From assembly GCF_000308455.1 (NCBI RefSeq), contig NZ_BAFP01000268.1:1-60431 (forward strand): 60,431 nt of DNA, in the 5' to 3' direction. This DNA comes from Nocardia abscessus NBRC 100374. GTDB lineage: Bacteria > Actinomycetota > Actinomycetes > Mycobacteriales > Mycobacteriaceae. This document shows positions 29,539 through 38,947 of the stretch, piece after piece; position 1 is the stretch's first letter, and each line of letters begins with the position of its first letter. A program made the translations under genes and the position numbers. The notes under the pieces were generated by a model that was given only the letters and a program-made list of their open reading frames with translations, searched no databases and was not told the origin of the DNA.

Positions 29539-29868
29539 ATGCCCAAGGCGTCGCGCCGTTGCCCATCACCGGGCTGCGCCAACCTGATCAAGCACACCAC
29601 CTACTGCCCCGACCACACCACGTCATGGGTAGTTACCAACCGATGGCAGCGCCCACCGGGCTGGGATAAACTCAGGGAATCCATCCTCGAGCGCGACAAC
29701 TGGGTGTGCTACATCTGCGGCAACCCCGGCGCCGACACAGTGGATCACCTCACCTCACTCGCGAGAGGCGGCACCAATGCACCCAGCAACCTCGCTGCTG
29801 TGCATGACCGCACGCCACCGCACTGCCACCGCGCCAAGACCAACCGTGAGCGCGCCGGCAAGCTCTGA
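29539..29868 (+). CDS. HNH endonuclease of the packaging module
   Basis: A 109-residue HNH nuclease. A zinc-finger-like N-terminus (CPSPGC, then YCPDH) leads to the HNH core: CYICG, VDHLTSLARGGTNAPSNLAA and HCHRAK. HNH proteins directly upstream of terminase are common in cos phages and are known to assist terminase cleavage. That role is inferred from position. Confidence 0.85.
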   Translation: MPKASRRCPSPGCANLIKHTTYCPDHTTSWVVTNRWQRPPGWDKLRESILERDNWVCYICGNPGADTVDHLTSLARGGTNAPSNLAAVHDRTPPHCHRAKTNRERAGKL

Positions 29869-29880
29869 CCCCACCGCCTA

Positions 29881-29905
29881 GGCCCGGGACCCCCCTCCCC
29901 GGGCC
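29881..29905. other. GC hairpin between HNH and terminase genes
   Basis: A perfect 8-base stem GGCCCGGG (29881-29888) and CCCGGGCC (29898-29905) with a C-rich loop, in the 129-base gap before terminase. There is no T-run. It could be a terminator, or part of a cos site, which often lies here. No cos end can be assigned from sequence alone. Confidence 0.4.
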
Positions 29906-29997
29906 GGCGGCCATACAGGGGCGTTCTGCACATTTCCCTCCGTACGACCGAGGGGGTCGCGCCCGCCACGGGCTGGCCCCGCGAAGGAGGTGCCGTC

Positions 29998-30441
29998 ATG
30001 GCTGCTTCGAAGCCGTCGGGCCTGCGGGCCCGCCGCAACAAGACCTCCACTCGGGCGACACTTCGCGCGGTGGAGAACCCGGACATCCCAGCGCTTCCCG
30101 ATCATGTGGACTGGCACCCTGCGGTGCTGGCGTGGTGGGAGGACTGCTGGTCTTCGCCGATGGCGCCGGAGTGGACCGAGTCGGATCGGCACACGCTGTT
30201 CCTGGCTGCTCGCCTGATTCAGCAGGTGTGGGATGACGACACCTCGGCGGCGTCGCGTGTGACCTCGGCGGCGGAGGCTCGGCACCATCTGCGCGAGTGT
30301 GGCCTCACCCCCATGGCCCGGCGTTCGCTGCAGTGGGAGATTTTCCGCGGTGAAGAGGCGGAGGAGCGGACCAAGCAGCGCCGCGCCGCCCGGAAGCCGT
30401 CGGCCGCGCCGGATCCGCGGCAGGCCGCGCGCGGCGCGTAA
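29998..30441 (+). CDS. terS: Terminase small subunit
   Basis: A 147-residue DNA-recognition subunit of the packaging motor. It has a basic N-terminus (LRARRNKTSTRATLRAVENP), then PALPDHVDWHPAVLAWWEDCW, a pattern I know from actinophage small terminases, and a basic Ala/Arg tail. ATG 29998 lies behind GAAGGAGG. It abuts the large subunit gene. Confidence 0.8.
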   Translation: MAASKPSGLRARRNKTSTRATLRAVENPDIPALPDHVDWHPAVLAWWEDCWSSPMAPEWTESDRHTLFLAARLIQQVWDDDTSAASRVTSAAEARHHLRECGLTPMARRSLQWEIFRGEEAEERTKQRRAARKPSAAPDPRQAARGA

Positions 30442-32067
30442 ATGCTCCGCATCGTCCCCCCGCTCGAGGACGAGTCCTTCCCAACCCTCGGCGATCAGGT
30501 TGTCGAGTTCATCGAGGAGAAGGCGGTCTTCGGGCCCGGCAGTCTCAAGGGGCAGCCTGCGCGGCTGAACTCCGACCAGAAGCTGTGGATCTACCGCGCC
30601 TATGAGGTGTTCCCGCAAGGCCATCCCCGCGCTGGTCGGCGACGGTTCCAGCGTTGCGGGCTCAGTGTCCGGAAGGGTTCGGCGAAGACGGAGCTGGCGG
30701 CATGGATCGCGTTCGCTGAGCTGCACCCGGACGCGCCGGTGAGATTCAACGGGTTCGAGAAGGACGGAACCCCACGTCTGGGCCGACCGGTGGCCGATCC
30801 GTACATTCCGATGCTCGCCAACACTCAGGAGCAGGTCGCCGAGCTGGCGTACGGCGCGCTGATGGTGGTGTGCGAGGAAGGCGCCGACCCCGAGTGCTTC
30901 GACATCGGCCTGGATCGCATCATCCGCATCGGGCACGACAGCCGGGCAGACGGAAAAGCGGTTCCGTTGGCCGGCGCGCCGAACGCCCGAGACGGTGCGC
31001 GCACCACCTGCCAGATCCTGGATGAGACCCACCGCCTCTACCTGCCGAATCACAAAGCGGCGGTAGAGACGATGATCGCCAACTTGCCGAAACGGCCGCT
31101 CGAGGATCCGTGGATGGCCTCATTCACCACTGCGGGTCAGCCGGGACAGGATTCGGTCGCGGAGGACGAGTTCTTCGAGGCCGAGAAGATCGCCCGGAAT
31201 GAGGTAGAGCGCCCGTCGTTCTTCTTCTTCCACCGCCAAGCCTCCGACGGCTATGACCTGGACCGGTACGAAGACCGAATCCAAGCGATCACCGAAGCCT
31301 CCGGCCCGGATGTTGCGGAGTGGTCGGATATCGAGGGCATCGCAGGGCAGTGGGACCGGCCGAAGGCAGACAAGACCTACCTCGAGCGAGTCTGGACCAA
31401 CCGGTGGACGCAGATGGCTGCGCAAGCGTTCGACGTCCGGAAATGGAACACGCTGCAGCTGACCGGCGAGGTGATCCCGGTCCGCTCAAGAGTGACGATC
31501 GGCTTCGACGGCGCCCGGATGCGCGACGCCACAGCGTTCGTAGTCACCGACATCGCTACCGGCTTCCAGGAACTCGCTGGCTTGTGGGAGCGGCCGGACG
31601 ACGCCGAGGAGGACTGGGAAGTCCCCGAAGCGGAGGTAACCGCGAAGCTCGACGAGCTGATGAAGCGGTTCCGTGTCGAGCGGCTGTATTGCGATCCGCC
31701 GCACTGGAACAACACCGTCGGTGAATGGTCGGTGCGCTACGGCGACGAGATCGTGCAGGAGTGGTGGACCAACCGCACCCGGCCGATGGTGAACGCGATC
31801 GGTGACTTCACCGAGGCGATAGACACCGGCCGGATCTCCCACAACGGCGACCCGGACCTGGCCCGGCATATCGGCAACGCGGGCAAGCGCGTGACGAACT
31901 TGCTGGACGAGCGTGGGGAGCGGATGTGGATCCTCGGAAAGCTGCATCCGACGAGGAAGTTCGACGCGTGCATGGCCGCGATTCTGTCGTGGCGGGCACG
32001 GATGGATGTCGTGGCGAAACCACCCGAGAAGAAGACCCGCGGCCGCAGGGCCGCCCGGATCCGGTGA
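30442..32067 (+). CDS. terL: Terminase large subunit
   Basis: A 541-residue packaging ATPase-nuclease. The ATPase part has a Walker A-like R-K-G-S-A-K-T (77-83) after the RCGLSVRKG lead, and a Walker B CQILDETHR with D194-E195. The nuclease part has D356 in TIGFDGAR, D418 in LYCDPPHWN and an acidic residue near FDACMAA at the C-terminus, the RNase H-like triad. Length and motif order are typical of siphovirus terminases. Confidence 0.95.
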   Translation: MLRIVPPLEDESFPTLGDQVVEFIEEKAVFGPGSLKGQPARLNSDQKLWIYRAYEVFPQGHPRAGRRRFQRCGLSVRKGSAKTELAAWIAFAELHPDAPVRFNGFEKDGTPRLGRPVADPYIPMLANTQEQVAELAYGALMVVCEEGADPECFDIGLDRIIRIGHDSRADGKAVPLAGAPNARDGARTTCQILDETHRLYLPNHKAAVETMIANLPKRPLEDPWMASFTTAGQPGQDSVAEDEFFEAEKIARNEVERPSFFFFHRQASDGYDLDRYEDRIQAITEASGPDVAEWSDIEGIAGQWDRPKADKTYLERVWTNRWTQMAAQAFDVRKWNTLQLTGEVIPVRSRVTIGFDGARMRDATAFVVTDIATGFQELAGLWERPDDAEEDWEVPEAEVTAKLDELMKRFRVERLYCDPPHWNNTVGEWSVRYGDEIVQEWWTNRTRPMVNAIGDFTEAIDTGRISHNGDPDLARHIGNAGKRVTNLLDERGERMWILGKLHPTRKFDACMAAILSWRARMDVVAKPPEKKTRGRRAARIR

Positions 32068-32078
32068 GGCGGTGAGCG

Positions 32079-33548
32079 GTGGAAGGCGCTGATGAGGTCG
32101 GCTCGCCCGCCTGGTGGTTCGAGAAGCTGATGCGAGGGTTCGACGCGCGCGTGCCGCAGCGTTGGAATCCCGATATCGGGTACTACGCCGACCCTCGGGA
32201 CGCTGACAGCCGCCGGGATCGCCTGGAGCGGTTGTGGGCGTACTACATCGGGCGTGCGCCGCTGCCGCAGGTCGCCTCGGAGTACACCGAGGTGTTCCGG
32301 GCGGTGATGCGCAAGGCCCGCTCGAACTATGCCGGCATGTGTATCGCGGCGATGCTGAATCGGATGGCGCTGAACAGTGTTTCCACTGGTGTCGACAACG
32401 TGGGTGGGGATGATCTGGCGAATCAGATCGCCGAGGTGTCCAACCTCGAGGCGGAGATTCAGGATCTGTTCGCCTACCTGTTCGTGATGAGCGAAGCGTA
32501 TGCGATGGTGGTCGCTCCGAAGCGGGGGAGCACGGCGGCGCCGTTGATCAAGGCGCTGGATCCGCGCAATTGCATCGGCGACCCGCACCCGGACAACCCG
32601 CAAGTACTTCGCGCGTTGCTGGTGCGCAGTTATGACGCGATGTTCGACGAGGACAAGGCGACCCTGTTCCTTCCCGGGAAGATGTTCCGGGCGAGGAAGC
32701 CGGCCAACCAGTTCGGTGTCAGCTTCTCGAAGTGGGAATGGGACGGCGAACCCGAAGACGTCGTGGGAATCGACGAACTCGGTGGTATCCCGGGCATCCG
32801 GATCGACAACAAGGATGGACAGGGCGAGTTCGAGCCCCACCTGGATCTGCTGGACCGGATCAACGACACCACGTTGCAACGGATCGTCATCGCCTGGTAC
32901 CAGTCGTTCAAGCAGCGCGCGGTGGAGGGCGACCTCGAAGGCGACGACGACGAGCCGTTGACGCTGGAGGAGTTCAAGGAGATCTTCTCCGCGGATCCGG
33001 GCGCGTTGTGGCGGGTTCCGGCGGGCGTGAAGTTCTGGGAGTCCACCCAGGCTGACCTGACGCCGATCATCAACGCCAAGCGTGACGACGTGCGCGAGTT
33101 CGCCGCGGTGACGACGACCCCCATGCACCTGATCAGCCCCGACTCGGCGAACCAGTCCGCCGAGGGCGCGAGCCTGGTGCGGGAGGGCATCAACCATAAG
33201 GTGAAGGACCGCCGCGCCCGGGTAGCGCCGAAGATCAAGTTGCTGTTCCGGATGGCGTTCGCGTTCGCGGGCCAGGCCGAGCGGGGCGCGAAGGTCAAGC
33301 TGGATTGGGGTGCGCTGGAGAGCAACAGCCTCGCTGACAAGGGTTCGGCGACCGCGCAAGCGAAGGGCGTGCTGTCCACGAAGCGGATCCTGGTGGACAT
33401 CTGGGGCATGACGCCCCAGGAGGCGGAAGAGAACATCACCGAGCTCGCCGCCGAACAGCTCCTGAGCATGGCGACGGCGCCGACCACTCCTGCGCAACAG
33501 AACCAGAACCAGCAGCAGCCTGAGCGGCCTGAACAGGTCCCGGCGTGA
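32079..33548 (+). CDS. Portal protein
   Basis: A 489-residue SPP1 gp6-type portal. It starts at GTG 32079. Supporting stretches are LERLWAYYIGRAPLP near 50, ARSNYAGMCIAAMLNRM, and the C-terminal ATTTPMHLISPDSANQSAEG that this family carries near its DNA channel. It forms the dodecameric gate at the capsid vertex. It is placed between terminase and the MuF-like gene as expected. Confidence 0.9.
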   Translation: MEGADEVGSPAWWFEKLMRGFDARVPQRWNPDIGYYADPRDADSRRDRLERLWAYYIGRAPLPQVASEYTEVFRAVMRKARSNYAGMCIAAMLNRMALNSVSTGVDNVGGDDLANQIAEVSNLEAEIQDLFAYLFVMSEAYAMVVAPKRGSTAAPLIKALDPRNCIGDPHPDNPQVLRALLVRSYDAMFDEDKATLFLPGKMFRARKPANQFGVSFSKWEWDGEPEDVVGIDELGGIPGIRIDNKDGQGEFEPHLDLLDRINDTTLQRIVIAWYQSFKQRAVEGDLEGDDDEPLTLEEFKEIFSADPGALWRVPAGVKFWESTQADLTPIINAKRDDVREFAAVTTTPMHLISPDSANQSAEGASLVREGINHKVKDRRARVAPKIKLLFRMAFAFAGQAERGAKVKLDWGALESNSLADKGSATAQAKGVLSTKRILVDIWGMTPQEAEENITELAAEQLLSMATAPTTPAQQNQNQQQPERPEQVPA

Positions 33549-34573
33549 CGCAGCCGACGCAGCCGCAGCAGACCAGCTACGCGGACGCGTACGCAACGGC
33601 CGCGGCCCTGTATGTGGCCGCGCAGGCGGCACAGTCGTCGAATTCCGAAGAGGACGGGTTCGCCTCACTGGCGGCGATGATCCGGGCCGCCACGGCGGCC
33701 ATCGGTCGAGCGCAGACCTCGGCGGCCGAGCGGATCACGCAGCGGTGGCGCAACACCAACCCGTACGACGACCGTGAGGTGGCGAACTTCGCGGTCGACG
33801 CGGGCCGGGTGATGACATCTACGCAGCAGGTGGTTGCCAGGGTGACCGCGGCCAGCCAGACCGCGGCGTTTCAGGCCGCGGGCGCGCGGATCGTGGTCGC
33901 ACAGCGTGTCCCTGACGATGTCCGGACTCTTGCCGCTCCAACACCGGAAGCGGTCGAGGAGCCTCGGCACCGCACCCGTGTTCATGTCACCTATGACGAC
34001 GGTAGCGAGCGCACCGTGGCGCGGGAGGAAGCGACCAACGCCCGGGTGTTCGAGCGCGTCGCGGAAACCTACCGCTACAGCCGATCCCGCGGCCGGACGC
34101 ACGCGCAAGCGACTCACGCGGCGGAGAACCGGGTCGCGACGATCGTCGACGGCAACTTGCAAGCCGTCCGCGCCCGCGTCGAGTACCAGGCGATGACCCA
34201 GACGCAAACCGTCGACCTTGACCGGACTGTTGTCGGGTATCGCCGCATCATCCACCCAGAAATGTCCATGGGTGGCGTGTGCGGCATGTGCGTGGTCGCC
34301 GCGGACCGCATGTACACCGTCGAGACCCTGAAGGCGATCCACTTCCTGTGCAAATGCACGGTGCTGCCGGTCTTCGAGGACTACGACCCCGGCCGGTTCC
34401 TCAACCGCCAAGACTTGGACGCCTTGTACGCCGCCGCGGGCGGAAACACCAACCGACGGCTGAAGCGCACCCGGTACAAGGTCGTCGACCACGCCGAGCT
34501 CGGCCCGATGCTGGTCCCCGAAAAGGGATCTCCGGTGCCGTACTTCCCGGTCCCCGCCGATCCGGCGGTCTAG
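33545..34573 (+). CDS. MuF-like minor capsid protein
   Basis: A 342-residue protein. The C-terminal half (about 200-300) has the MuF layout seen in actinophages: YRRIIHPEMSMGGVCGMCVV, then IHFLCKCTVLPVF. The cysteine pairs are characteristic. The N-terminal half is Ala/Gln-rich and helical. It probably enters the procapsid with the portal. Coupled by GTGA to the portal gene. Confidence 0.8.
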   Translation: MTQPTQPQQTSYADAYATAAALYVAAQAAQSSNSEEDGFASLAAMIRAATAAIGRAQTSAAERITQRWRNTNPYDDREVANFAVDAGRVMTSTQQVVARVTAASQTAAFQAAGARIVVAQRVPDDVRTLAAPTPEAVEEPRHRTRVHVTYDDGSERTVAREEATNARVFERVAETYRYSRSRGRTHAQATHAAENRVATIVDGNLQAVRARVEYQAMTQTQTVDLDRTVVGYRRIIHPEMSMGGVCGMCVVAADRMYTVETLKAIHFLCKCTVLPVFEDYDPGRFLNRQDLDALYAAAGGNTNRRLKRTRYKVVDHAELGPMLVPEKGSPVPYFPVPADPAV

Positions 34574-34639
34574 ACGTTCCGCCTGACGGCGGCCGGCCCC
34601 GACAGGGGCAATCCATTCACTCTCCGACAGGGAGACTCG

Positions 34640-35335
34640 ATGCCCCACCTGCCCATCCATCCTGTTACCGGCCTGCGTGCGCTCGGCATGAGCAAGCGGG
34701 GCCCGATCTGGCCCGTCCTCGGCGGTTCCGAGGATGCACCCGACGCCCCGGAGACTCCGGATGCGCCGGAGATGACCCCGCACGGCTTCCCGAAGAAGAC
34801 GCCGGTCGAGGACATGGCACCCGAGCAGCAAGCCGCCTACTGGAAGTACCACGCCCGCAAGCATGAAGGCGCCGTCAAGGCGTACGGGGGTAAGACCCCG
34901 CAGCAGATCGCGGAACTGGAAACCCAGCTTCAAACGCTCCAGTCGGAGCGGATGAGCGCCGAAGAGAGGGCCGTCGCAGACGCCGTCTCTCAGGCACAGG
35001 AGGCGACGCGCGCAGAGGTCGCGCAGGAATGGCAGGGCAAATACCGGACCGCACGCCTGGAAGCGATCGCCGGTCGGATCCTCACCGATGAGGAGCAGCT
35101 GAAGTCGTTCATGGACATCGTCGACACGGCGAAGTTCGTCGGCGAGGACGGCGAGATCGACGCGGAAGCGGTGACGAGGCATCTCACCACCATCTACGGC
35201 CAGCCCCGCCAGTTCGGCTCGGGCCTGCCGCAGCACCGCGATTGGGGCCAGCACTCCACCAGGCCGCCGGGCGCCTCCGGCATCGAGCAAGGAAAGGCCG
35301 CGGCCGCACGCCGGCACGGCACCAAGACCACTTAA
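34640..35335 (+). CDS. Scaffolding protein
   Basis: A 231-residue protein. It has an acidic Pro-rich N-terminal region, a coiled coil (about 85-150) and the typical scaffold stretch AEEQQAAYWKYHARKHE-like (APEQQAAYWKYHARKHEGAV). Another helix (TDEEQLKSFMDIVDTAKFVG) and a basic C-terminus (AAAARRHGTKTT) that may contact the capsid protein follow. The position just before decoration and capsid genes fits. Confidence 0.85.
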   Translation: MPHLPIHPVTGLRALGMSKRGPIWPVLGGSEDAPDAPETPDAPEMTPHGFPKKTPVEDMAPEQQAAYWKYHARKHEGAVKAYGGKTPQQIAELETQLQTLQSERMSAEERAVADAVSQAQEATRAEVAQEWQGKYRTARLEAIAGRILTDEEQLKSFMDIVDTAKFVGEDGEIDAEAVTRHLTTIYGQPRQFGSGLPQHRDWGQHSTRPPGASGIEQGKAAAARRHGTKTT

Positions 35336-35350
35336 CCGAAGGAGGAACGC

Positions 35351-36088
35351 ATGTCCACGGACATTGCGCTCGTCACCACCACCTACCAGGTGGACAACAA
35401 GCAGTGGTTGCTCGCGCGCCACGGCACCGATCACAGCCCCAACGTGACCCTCGACATCAGCCTGTTCTCGCAGAACAACGTGGACGAGGTCCAGACGGTC
35501 ACCATCACCGGATCGCCGACCGGCGGCACCTGGACTCTCACCCTTTCCGGGCAGACCACTGCTGGCATTGCCCACAATGCGGCCGCGTCGGCGGTGCAGT
35601 CTGCTTTGGTGGCGCTGTCCAACGTCGGCGCTGGTGACGTCACGGTCACCGGCTCGGCGGGTGGGCCGTACACCGTGACCTTCGGTGGCGCTCTGGCCGA
35701 CCGGAACGTCGCGCAGATGACCGCCAGCGGCGCCGGTCTGACCGGTGGCTCCTCGCCGTCGGTTTCCGTCACGACAGCTACGGCGGGCGTCACCGGTCAC
35801 TACCCGAACGGCTACATCCCGTCGGGTTGCGTGATTGGTCAGGTCACCGCTACCGGCCTGTTCGGCCCGTACGACGATACTGCCAGCGACGGCCGCGAGG
35901 TCGCCTACGGCATCACCTTCGCCCCGGTTCAGGCGGTCCGCCAGAACGGTTCGGTTGTCGATAAGGCCGGTACCGGCGCGCTCGTGCACGGCATCGTCTC
36001 GGCCAGCAAGCTGCCGTTCCAGACCGGCCCCGGGTCGATCGACACCAACGGCAAAGCAGACCTGAAGAACATCCGGTTCGAGGCGTAA
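35351..36088 (+). CDS. Head decoration protein with an inserted beta domain
   Basis: A 245-residue protein. The ends (HGTDHSPNVTLDISLF and IPSGCVIGQVTATGLFGPYD) resemble lambda gpD-type decoration proteins. A beta-sandwich-like domain of about 90 residues (VQTVTITGSPTGGTWTLTL to TAGV) sits inside. This inserted domain type recurs in many phage structural proteins. The protein probably stabilises the capsid surface. It starts at ATG behind AAGGAGG. Confidence 0.8.
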   Translation: MSTDIALVTTTYQVDNKQWLLARHGTDHSPNVTLDISLFSQNNVDEVQTVTITGSPTGGTWTLTLSGQTTAGIAHNAAASAVQSALVALSNVGAGDVTVTGSAGGPYTVTFGGALADRNVAQMTASGAGLTGGSSPSVSVTTATAGVTGHYPNGYIPSGCVIGQVTATGLFGPYDDTASDGREVAYGITFAPVQAVRQNGSVVDKAGTGALVHGIVSASKLPFQTGPGSIDTNGKADLKNIRFEA

Positions 36089-36102
36089 GGGAGAGCTGAA
36101 CA

Positions 36103-37137
36103 ATGGGTCTTTTCCTCGACGGCCCCGTCCCGTTGGACGCGACCGCAACCTATACACAGAACATCCCGACGCCCTCGAACCTGGCGTTTTCGAACCTGTT
36201 CCCTCGCAGGGACTTCGACACCGACACGGTGGACTTCGTGGAGATCGTGAAGACCAACCGGGCCGCGAAGTACCGCCACTGGGACGGTTCGCCGTGGGTG
36301 TCGGCGCGTGACACCGGTTCGGAGAAGCGTGTCAAGATGCTCCCGCTGGGCGGTCAGCTGTCCCAGGGTGAGTACGAGCGGCGTCAGATCGAGTTCGCCA
36401 ACATCGGCGGCACGATCCAGGCGAAGCTGGTCAACGCGGTCTACAACGACCTCGACAACCTGACCATGCAGGTCTTCAACCGGGTCGAACTGGCCTGGGG
36501 CGATGTCCTCACCGATGGCGTCATCAACATCAACGAGAACGGCGTCCAGCAGGAGGTCGACTTCGGCATCCCTGGCGATCAGGTCGTCGCGCCGGGCACG
36601 TTGTGGTCCGATATGACGAACTCCACCCCGCTCACCGACCTCATCGCCTGGTCGGACGTGTACGAGGCCACCAACGGCACCACGCCGGGCCGGATCGCGA
36701 CCTCCCAGCAGGTGCGCCGCCTGGTGGAGCAGAACAAGCAGATCATCGACGCCGTCTACGGTGCCACTCAGGGCAAGACCCGGGTCACCACCGCGGAATT
36801 GAATGGCCTGCTCGAGAGTGAAGGGCTGCCGACGTTCGGCACCGACTACAACAGCAACTTCGATGTCGATGGCACCTCCACTCGGGTGCTGGCGGCGAAT
36901 AAGCTGCTGTTCCTGCCGGACAACCTCGGCGACCTCGGGTTCACCGCGTGGGGCACCCCCACCACGGCGATGGAACTGCAGTCCCGCAACGTTCAGCTCG
37001 AGACCGCCTCCGGTGTTGTCGGCGTGATCGTGCGCGAGGACGGCATCCCGTTCCGCAAGTTCACCTACGTGGACGCGGTCGCTCTGCCCATCCTGGCGCA
37101 GCCGAAGAAGCTGCTGGTTGCGACGGTGATCGCATGA
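36103..37137 (+). CDS. Major capsid protein (lambda gpE-like)
   Basis: A 344-residue capsid protein of the phage E family: FLDGPVPLDATATYTQNIP, LFPRRDFDTDTVDFVEI, LPLGGQLSQGEYERRQIEF, and a C-terminal section with GVVGVIVREDGIPFRKFTYV. Size and position are as expected. No protease cleavage region is evident. Confidence 0.92.
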   Translation: MGLFLDGPVPLDATATYTQNIPTPSNLAFSNLFPRRDFDTDTVDFVEIVKTNRAAKYRHWDGSPWVSARDTGSEKRVKMLPLGGQLSQGEYERRQIEFANIGGTIQAKLVNAVYNDLDNLTMQVFNRVELAWGDVLTDGVININENGVQQEVDFGIPGDQVVAPGTLWSDMTNSTPLTDLIAWSDVYEATNGTTPGRIATSQQVRRLVEQNKQIIDAVYGATQGKTRVTTAELNGLLESEGLPTFGTDYNSNFDVDGTSTRVLAANKLLFLPDNLGDLGFTAWGTPTTAMELQSRNVQLETASGVVGVIVREDGIPFRKFTYVDAVALPILAQPKKLLVATVIA

Positions 37138-37469
37138 GTCGCCTGAACGTCTACGTCTACGTCACCGACGACATGGGCACCGTTCATGCGTTCGGGCCGG
37201 ATCATGTGGTACCCGACTGGGCGCGCAACAAGATCACGAACCCGAACGTGTGGGCTGACGCAGAGAAGGCCGCCGACGAGTCCGCGGCCATCGACTCTGC
37301 CGACGAGCCGGCCACCGAGAACCCGGACGGCCCGCCGCCGCAGGGCGGCCCCGGCGCATCCCGGCAGAAGTGGGCGGACTATGCGTCCGCTCACGGTGTC
37401 GAGGTCGAAGCTGACTGGAAGCGTGAGGACATCATCGCCGCGTGCGAGAAGGCCGGAGTGCCGGTCTGA
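37134..37469 (+). CDS. Head-associated hypothetical protein
   Basis: A 111-residue protein in an ATGA overlap with the capsid gene. The N-terminal 50 residues (MSRLNVYVYVTDDMGTVHAF, then DHVVPDWARNKITNPNVW) match a short family found after capsid genes in actinophages. The C-terminus (WADYASAHGVEVEADWKRED) resembles a SAP/HeH-type helix-extended-helix DNA-binding domain. Likely a head protein. Confidence 0.7.
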   Translation: MSRLNVYVYVTDDMGTVHAFGPDHVVPDWARNKITNPNVWADAEKAADESAAIDSADEPATENPDGPPPQGGPGASRQKWADYASAHGVEVEADWKREDIIAACEKAGVPV

Positions 37470-37852
37470 TGTTCGCCACCGCGGACGACGTGCGCGCACG
37501 ATACGAGGGAGTCATTCCCGAGTCGCGTGACGCATGGCTTGCGGCGAAGATCGAGGACGCTGAGAACCTCCTGATCAGCCTGGTGCCGTCGATGGCTACC
37601 ACCAGCGACGCCGCCAGGCTAGCCAGGGCGAAGGCGATGGTCTCCGACGCGATCCTTCGCGTGTTCCGTAACCCGTCAGGGGCTTCACAGGAGACAGCGT
37701 CGGTGTTCAGCGTGTCCCGTGCGAAGGGACCGGACTCCGGGCTGCTGTATTTCCCGGAAGACGAACTCGACGCCCTGCGCGGCATCGGCAAGCGAGCCAA
37801 GTACGGCACCATCCGCACCACGCCCTGGAGGGTGGATGTCTTCGGCCGGTGA
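37469..37852 (+). CDS. Head-to-tail adaptor
   Basis: A 127-residue protein in the first connector position. FATADDVRARYEGVIPESRD, AKIEDAENLLISLVP and later PEDELDALRG match the head-tail adaptor pattern (gp15/gp19 type). It attaches beneath the portal. Confidence 0.8.
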   Translation: MFATADDVRARYEGVIPESRDAWLAAKIEDAENLLISLVPSMATTSDAARLARAKAMVSDAILRVFRNPSGASQETASVFSVSRAKGPDSGLLYFPEDELDALRGIGKRAKYGTIRTTPWRVDVFGR

Positions 37853-37855
37853 GGC

Positions 37856-38215
37856 GTGATGCAAGCCTCGCAGACGGTGGAGTACCACGAATACACCCCC
37901 GGCGGGCCTGACCCGTACCGGAACCCAGCGACATTCGCGCCGCCGCTGGATCAGCCCGGCACCGAAGTGCTGGTCTACGGGTGGCATGTCCCCTCCACTT
38001 CGGATCCGAAACTCGCCGGCCATCCCGACAGGGTGATCGTCGACGTCGAGCTACTGGTTCCGGCGGGATTCGTGCCAACGCCGAAGAGTCGCATCGACCT
38101 TCCGGCGGGTCCAGCGGGACGGTTCGAGGTCATCGGAGATGTGCAGGACTGCAACCACGGCCCGTTCGGGTGGCAGCCCGGCTCGGTAGTGAACCTGAGG
38201 AGGGTGAGCGGCTGA
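37856..38215 (+). CDS. Head-to-tail stopper
   Basis: A 119-residue protein; start GTG 37856 or the ATG three bases later. The second half (VIVDVELLVPAGFVPTPKSR, then FEVIGDVQDCNHGPFGW) fits the head closure (stopper) pattern, a small beta barrel. It follows the adaptor, as usual. Confidence 0.75.
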   Translation: MMQASQTVEYHEYTPGGPDPYRNPATFAPPLDQPGTEVLVYGWHVPSTSDPKLAGHPDRVIVDVELLVPAGFVPTPKSRIDLPAGPAGRFEVIGDVQDCNHGPFGWQPGSVVNLRRVSG

Positions 38216-38481
38216 TGGCAGCACCGAAGGTCCGCTGGAAGCGAGAAGTCTTCACCAAGATCCGTCGCTCCGAGCAGGTCGAATCCGCCCTGTACGACAT
38301 CGCGGTCATCGGCGCCCGAGCCGCCAACGAGGCAAGTGGCGGCGGGTACATCGCCCGAAGTGGTGAGGGCCCGACCCGTGCCCGCGCGGCGGTGATCACC
38401 GCAACCGCAGCCGCGATCCGCGACAACGCCCGCAACCACACCCTTCTGGGGCGTGTCGTCGACGCGATGCAACAGCGATGA
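38215..38481 (+). CDS. Neck/tail-completion protein (gp10-like)
   Basis: An 88-residue basic protein. KVRWKREVFTKIRRSEQVES and an RARAAVITATAAAIRDN helix match a small HK97 gp10-like group. It lies between stopper and tail terminator, which supports a neck role. Confidence 0.7.
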   Translation: MAAPKVRWKREVFTKIRRSEQVESALYDIAVIGARAANEASGGGYIARSGEGPTRARAAVITATAAAIRDNARNHTLLGRVVDAMQQR

Positions 38482-38879
38482 TCCCGGTCACCTTCCCCGA
38501 CATTGTGATCACCTTGGCGGATTACCTGGCGTCTGCTCTGGCAGCGCGCGGGGTGACCGATCCCGTGGTCGCCGAAGTGCCGGACCCGCGGCCGGACCGG
38601 TTCGTTCGCGTCGTCAGGATCGGTGGCCCTCGGACCAACCTGATCACCGACACCCCCCGAATCGTCGCCGAATGCTGGGACACCTCAGGTGCCGGTGCGG
38701 CGGAGCTGGCTTCCGTCACTCGGGCGTTGATCGTCGCGGCCGCGCCCGGCTATCTCGGGTCTGCGTGGGTCGGGAAGGCCATCGACCGCGGCGTGTCCTA
38801 CTCGCCGGATCCCGACACGGGCACCCCGCGCTACCTCATCACCGCCGAACTCGTCATGAACGGCGCCCCGCTGTCCTAG
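38478..38879 (+). CDS. Tail terminator
   Basis: A 133-residue protein. FPDIVITLADYLASALAARG at the start, then FVRVVRIGGPRTNLITDTPR and IVAECWDTS, match actinophage tail terminators (lambda gpU role), which cap the tail tube. Last of the connector genes. Confidence 0.8.
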   Translation: MIPVTFPDIVITLADYLASALAARGVTDPVVAEVPDPRPDRFVRVVRIGGPRTNLITDTPRIVAECWDTSGAGAAELASVTRALIVAAAPGYLGSAWVGKAIDRGVSYSPDPDTGTPRYLITAELVMNGAPLS

Positions 38880-38947
38880 CCCCGCGCTAGGTGGACAACT
38901 GAATAACTCCCCTCGGGCCTGCGCAAATCCCAAGGGAGACATCCACA

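Noticed and set aside
31737..33668. A 643-codon - strand open frame over terminase and portal
   Set aside because: Antisense shadow of the terminase and portal genes, with no domain and an Arg/Leu-rich composition.
33665..36157. An 830-codon - strand open frame over MuF, scaffold and decoration genes
   Set aside because: It mirrors three well supported + strand structural genes; the protein is Arg/Gly/Leu-rich low-quality sequence typical of antisense to GC-rich genes.
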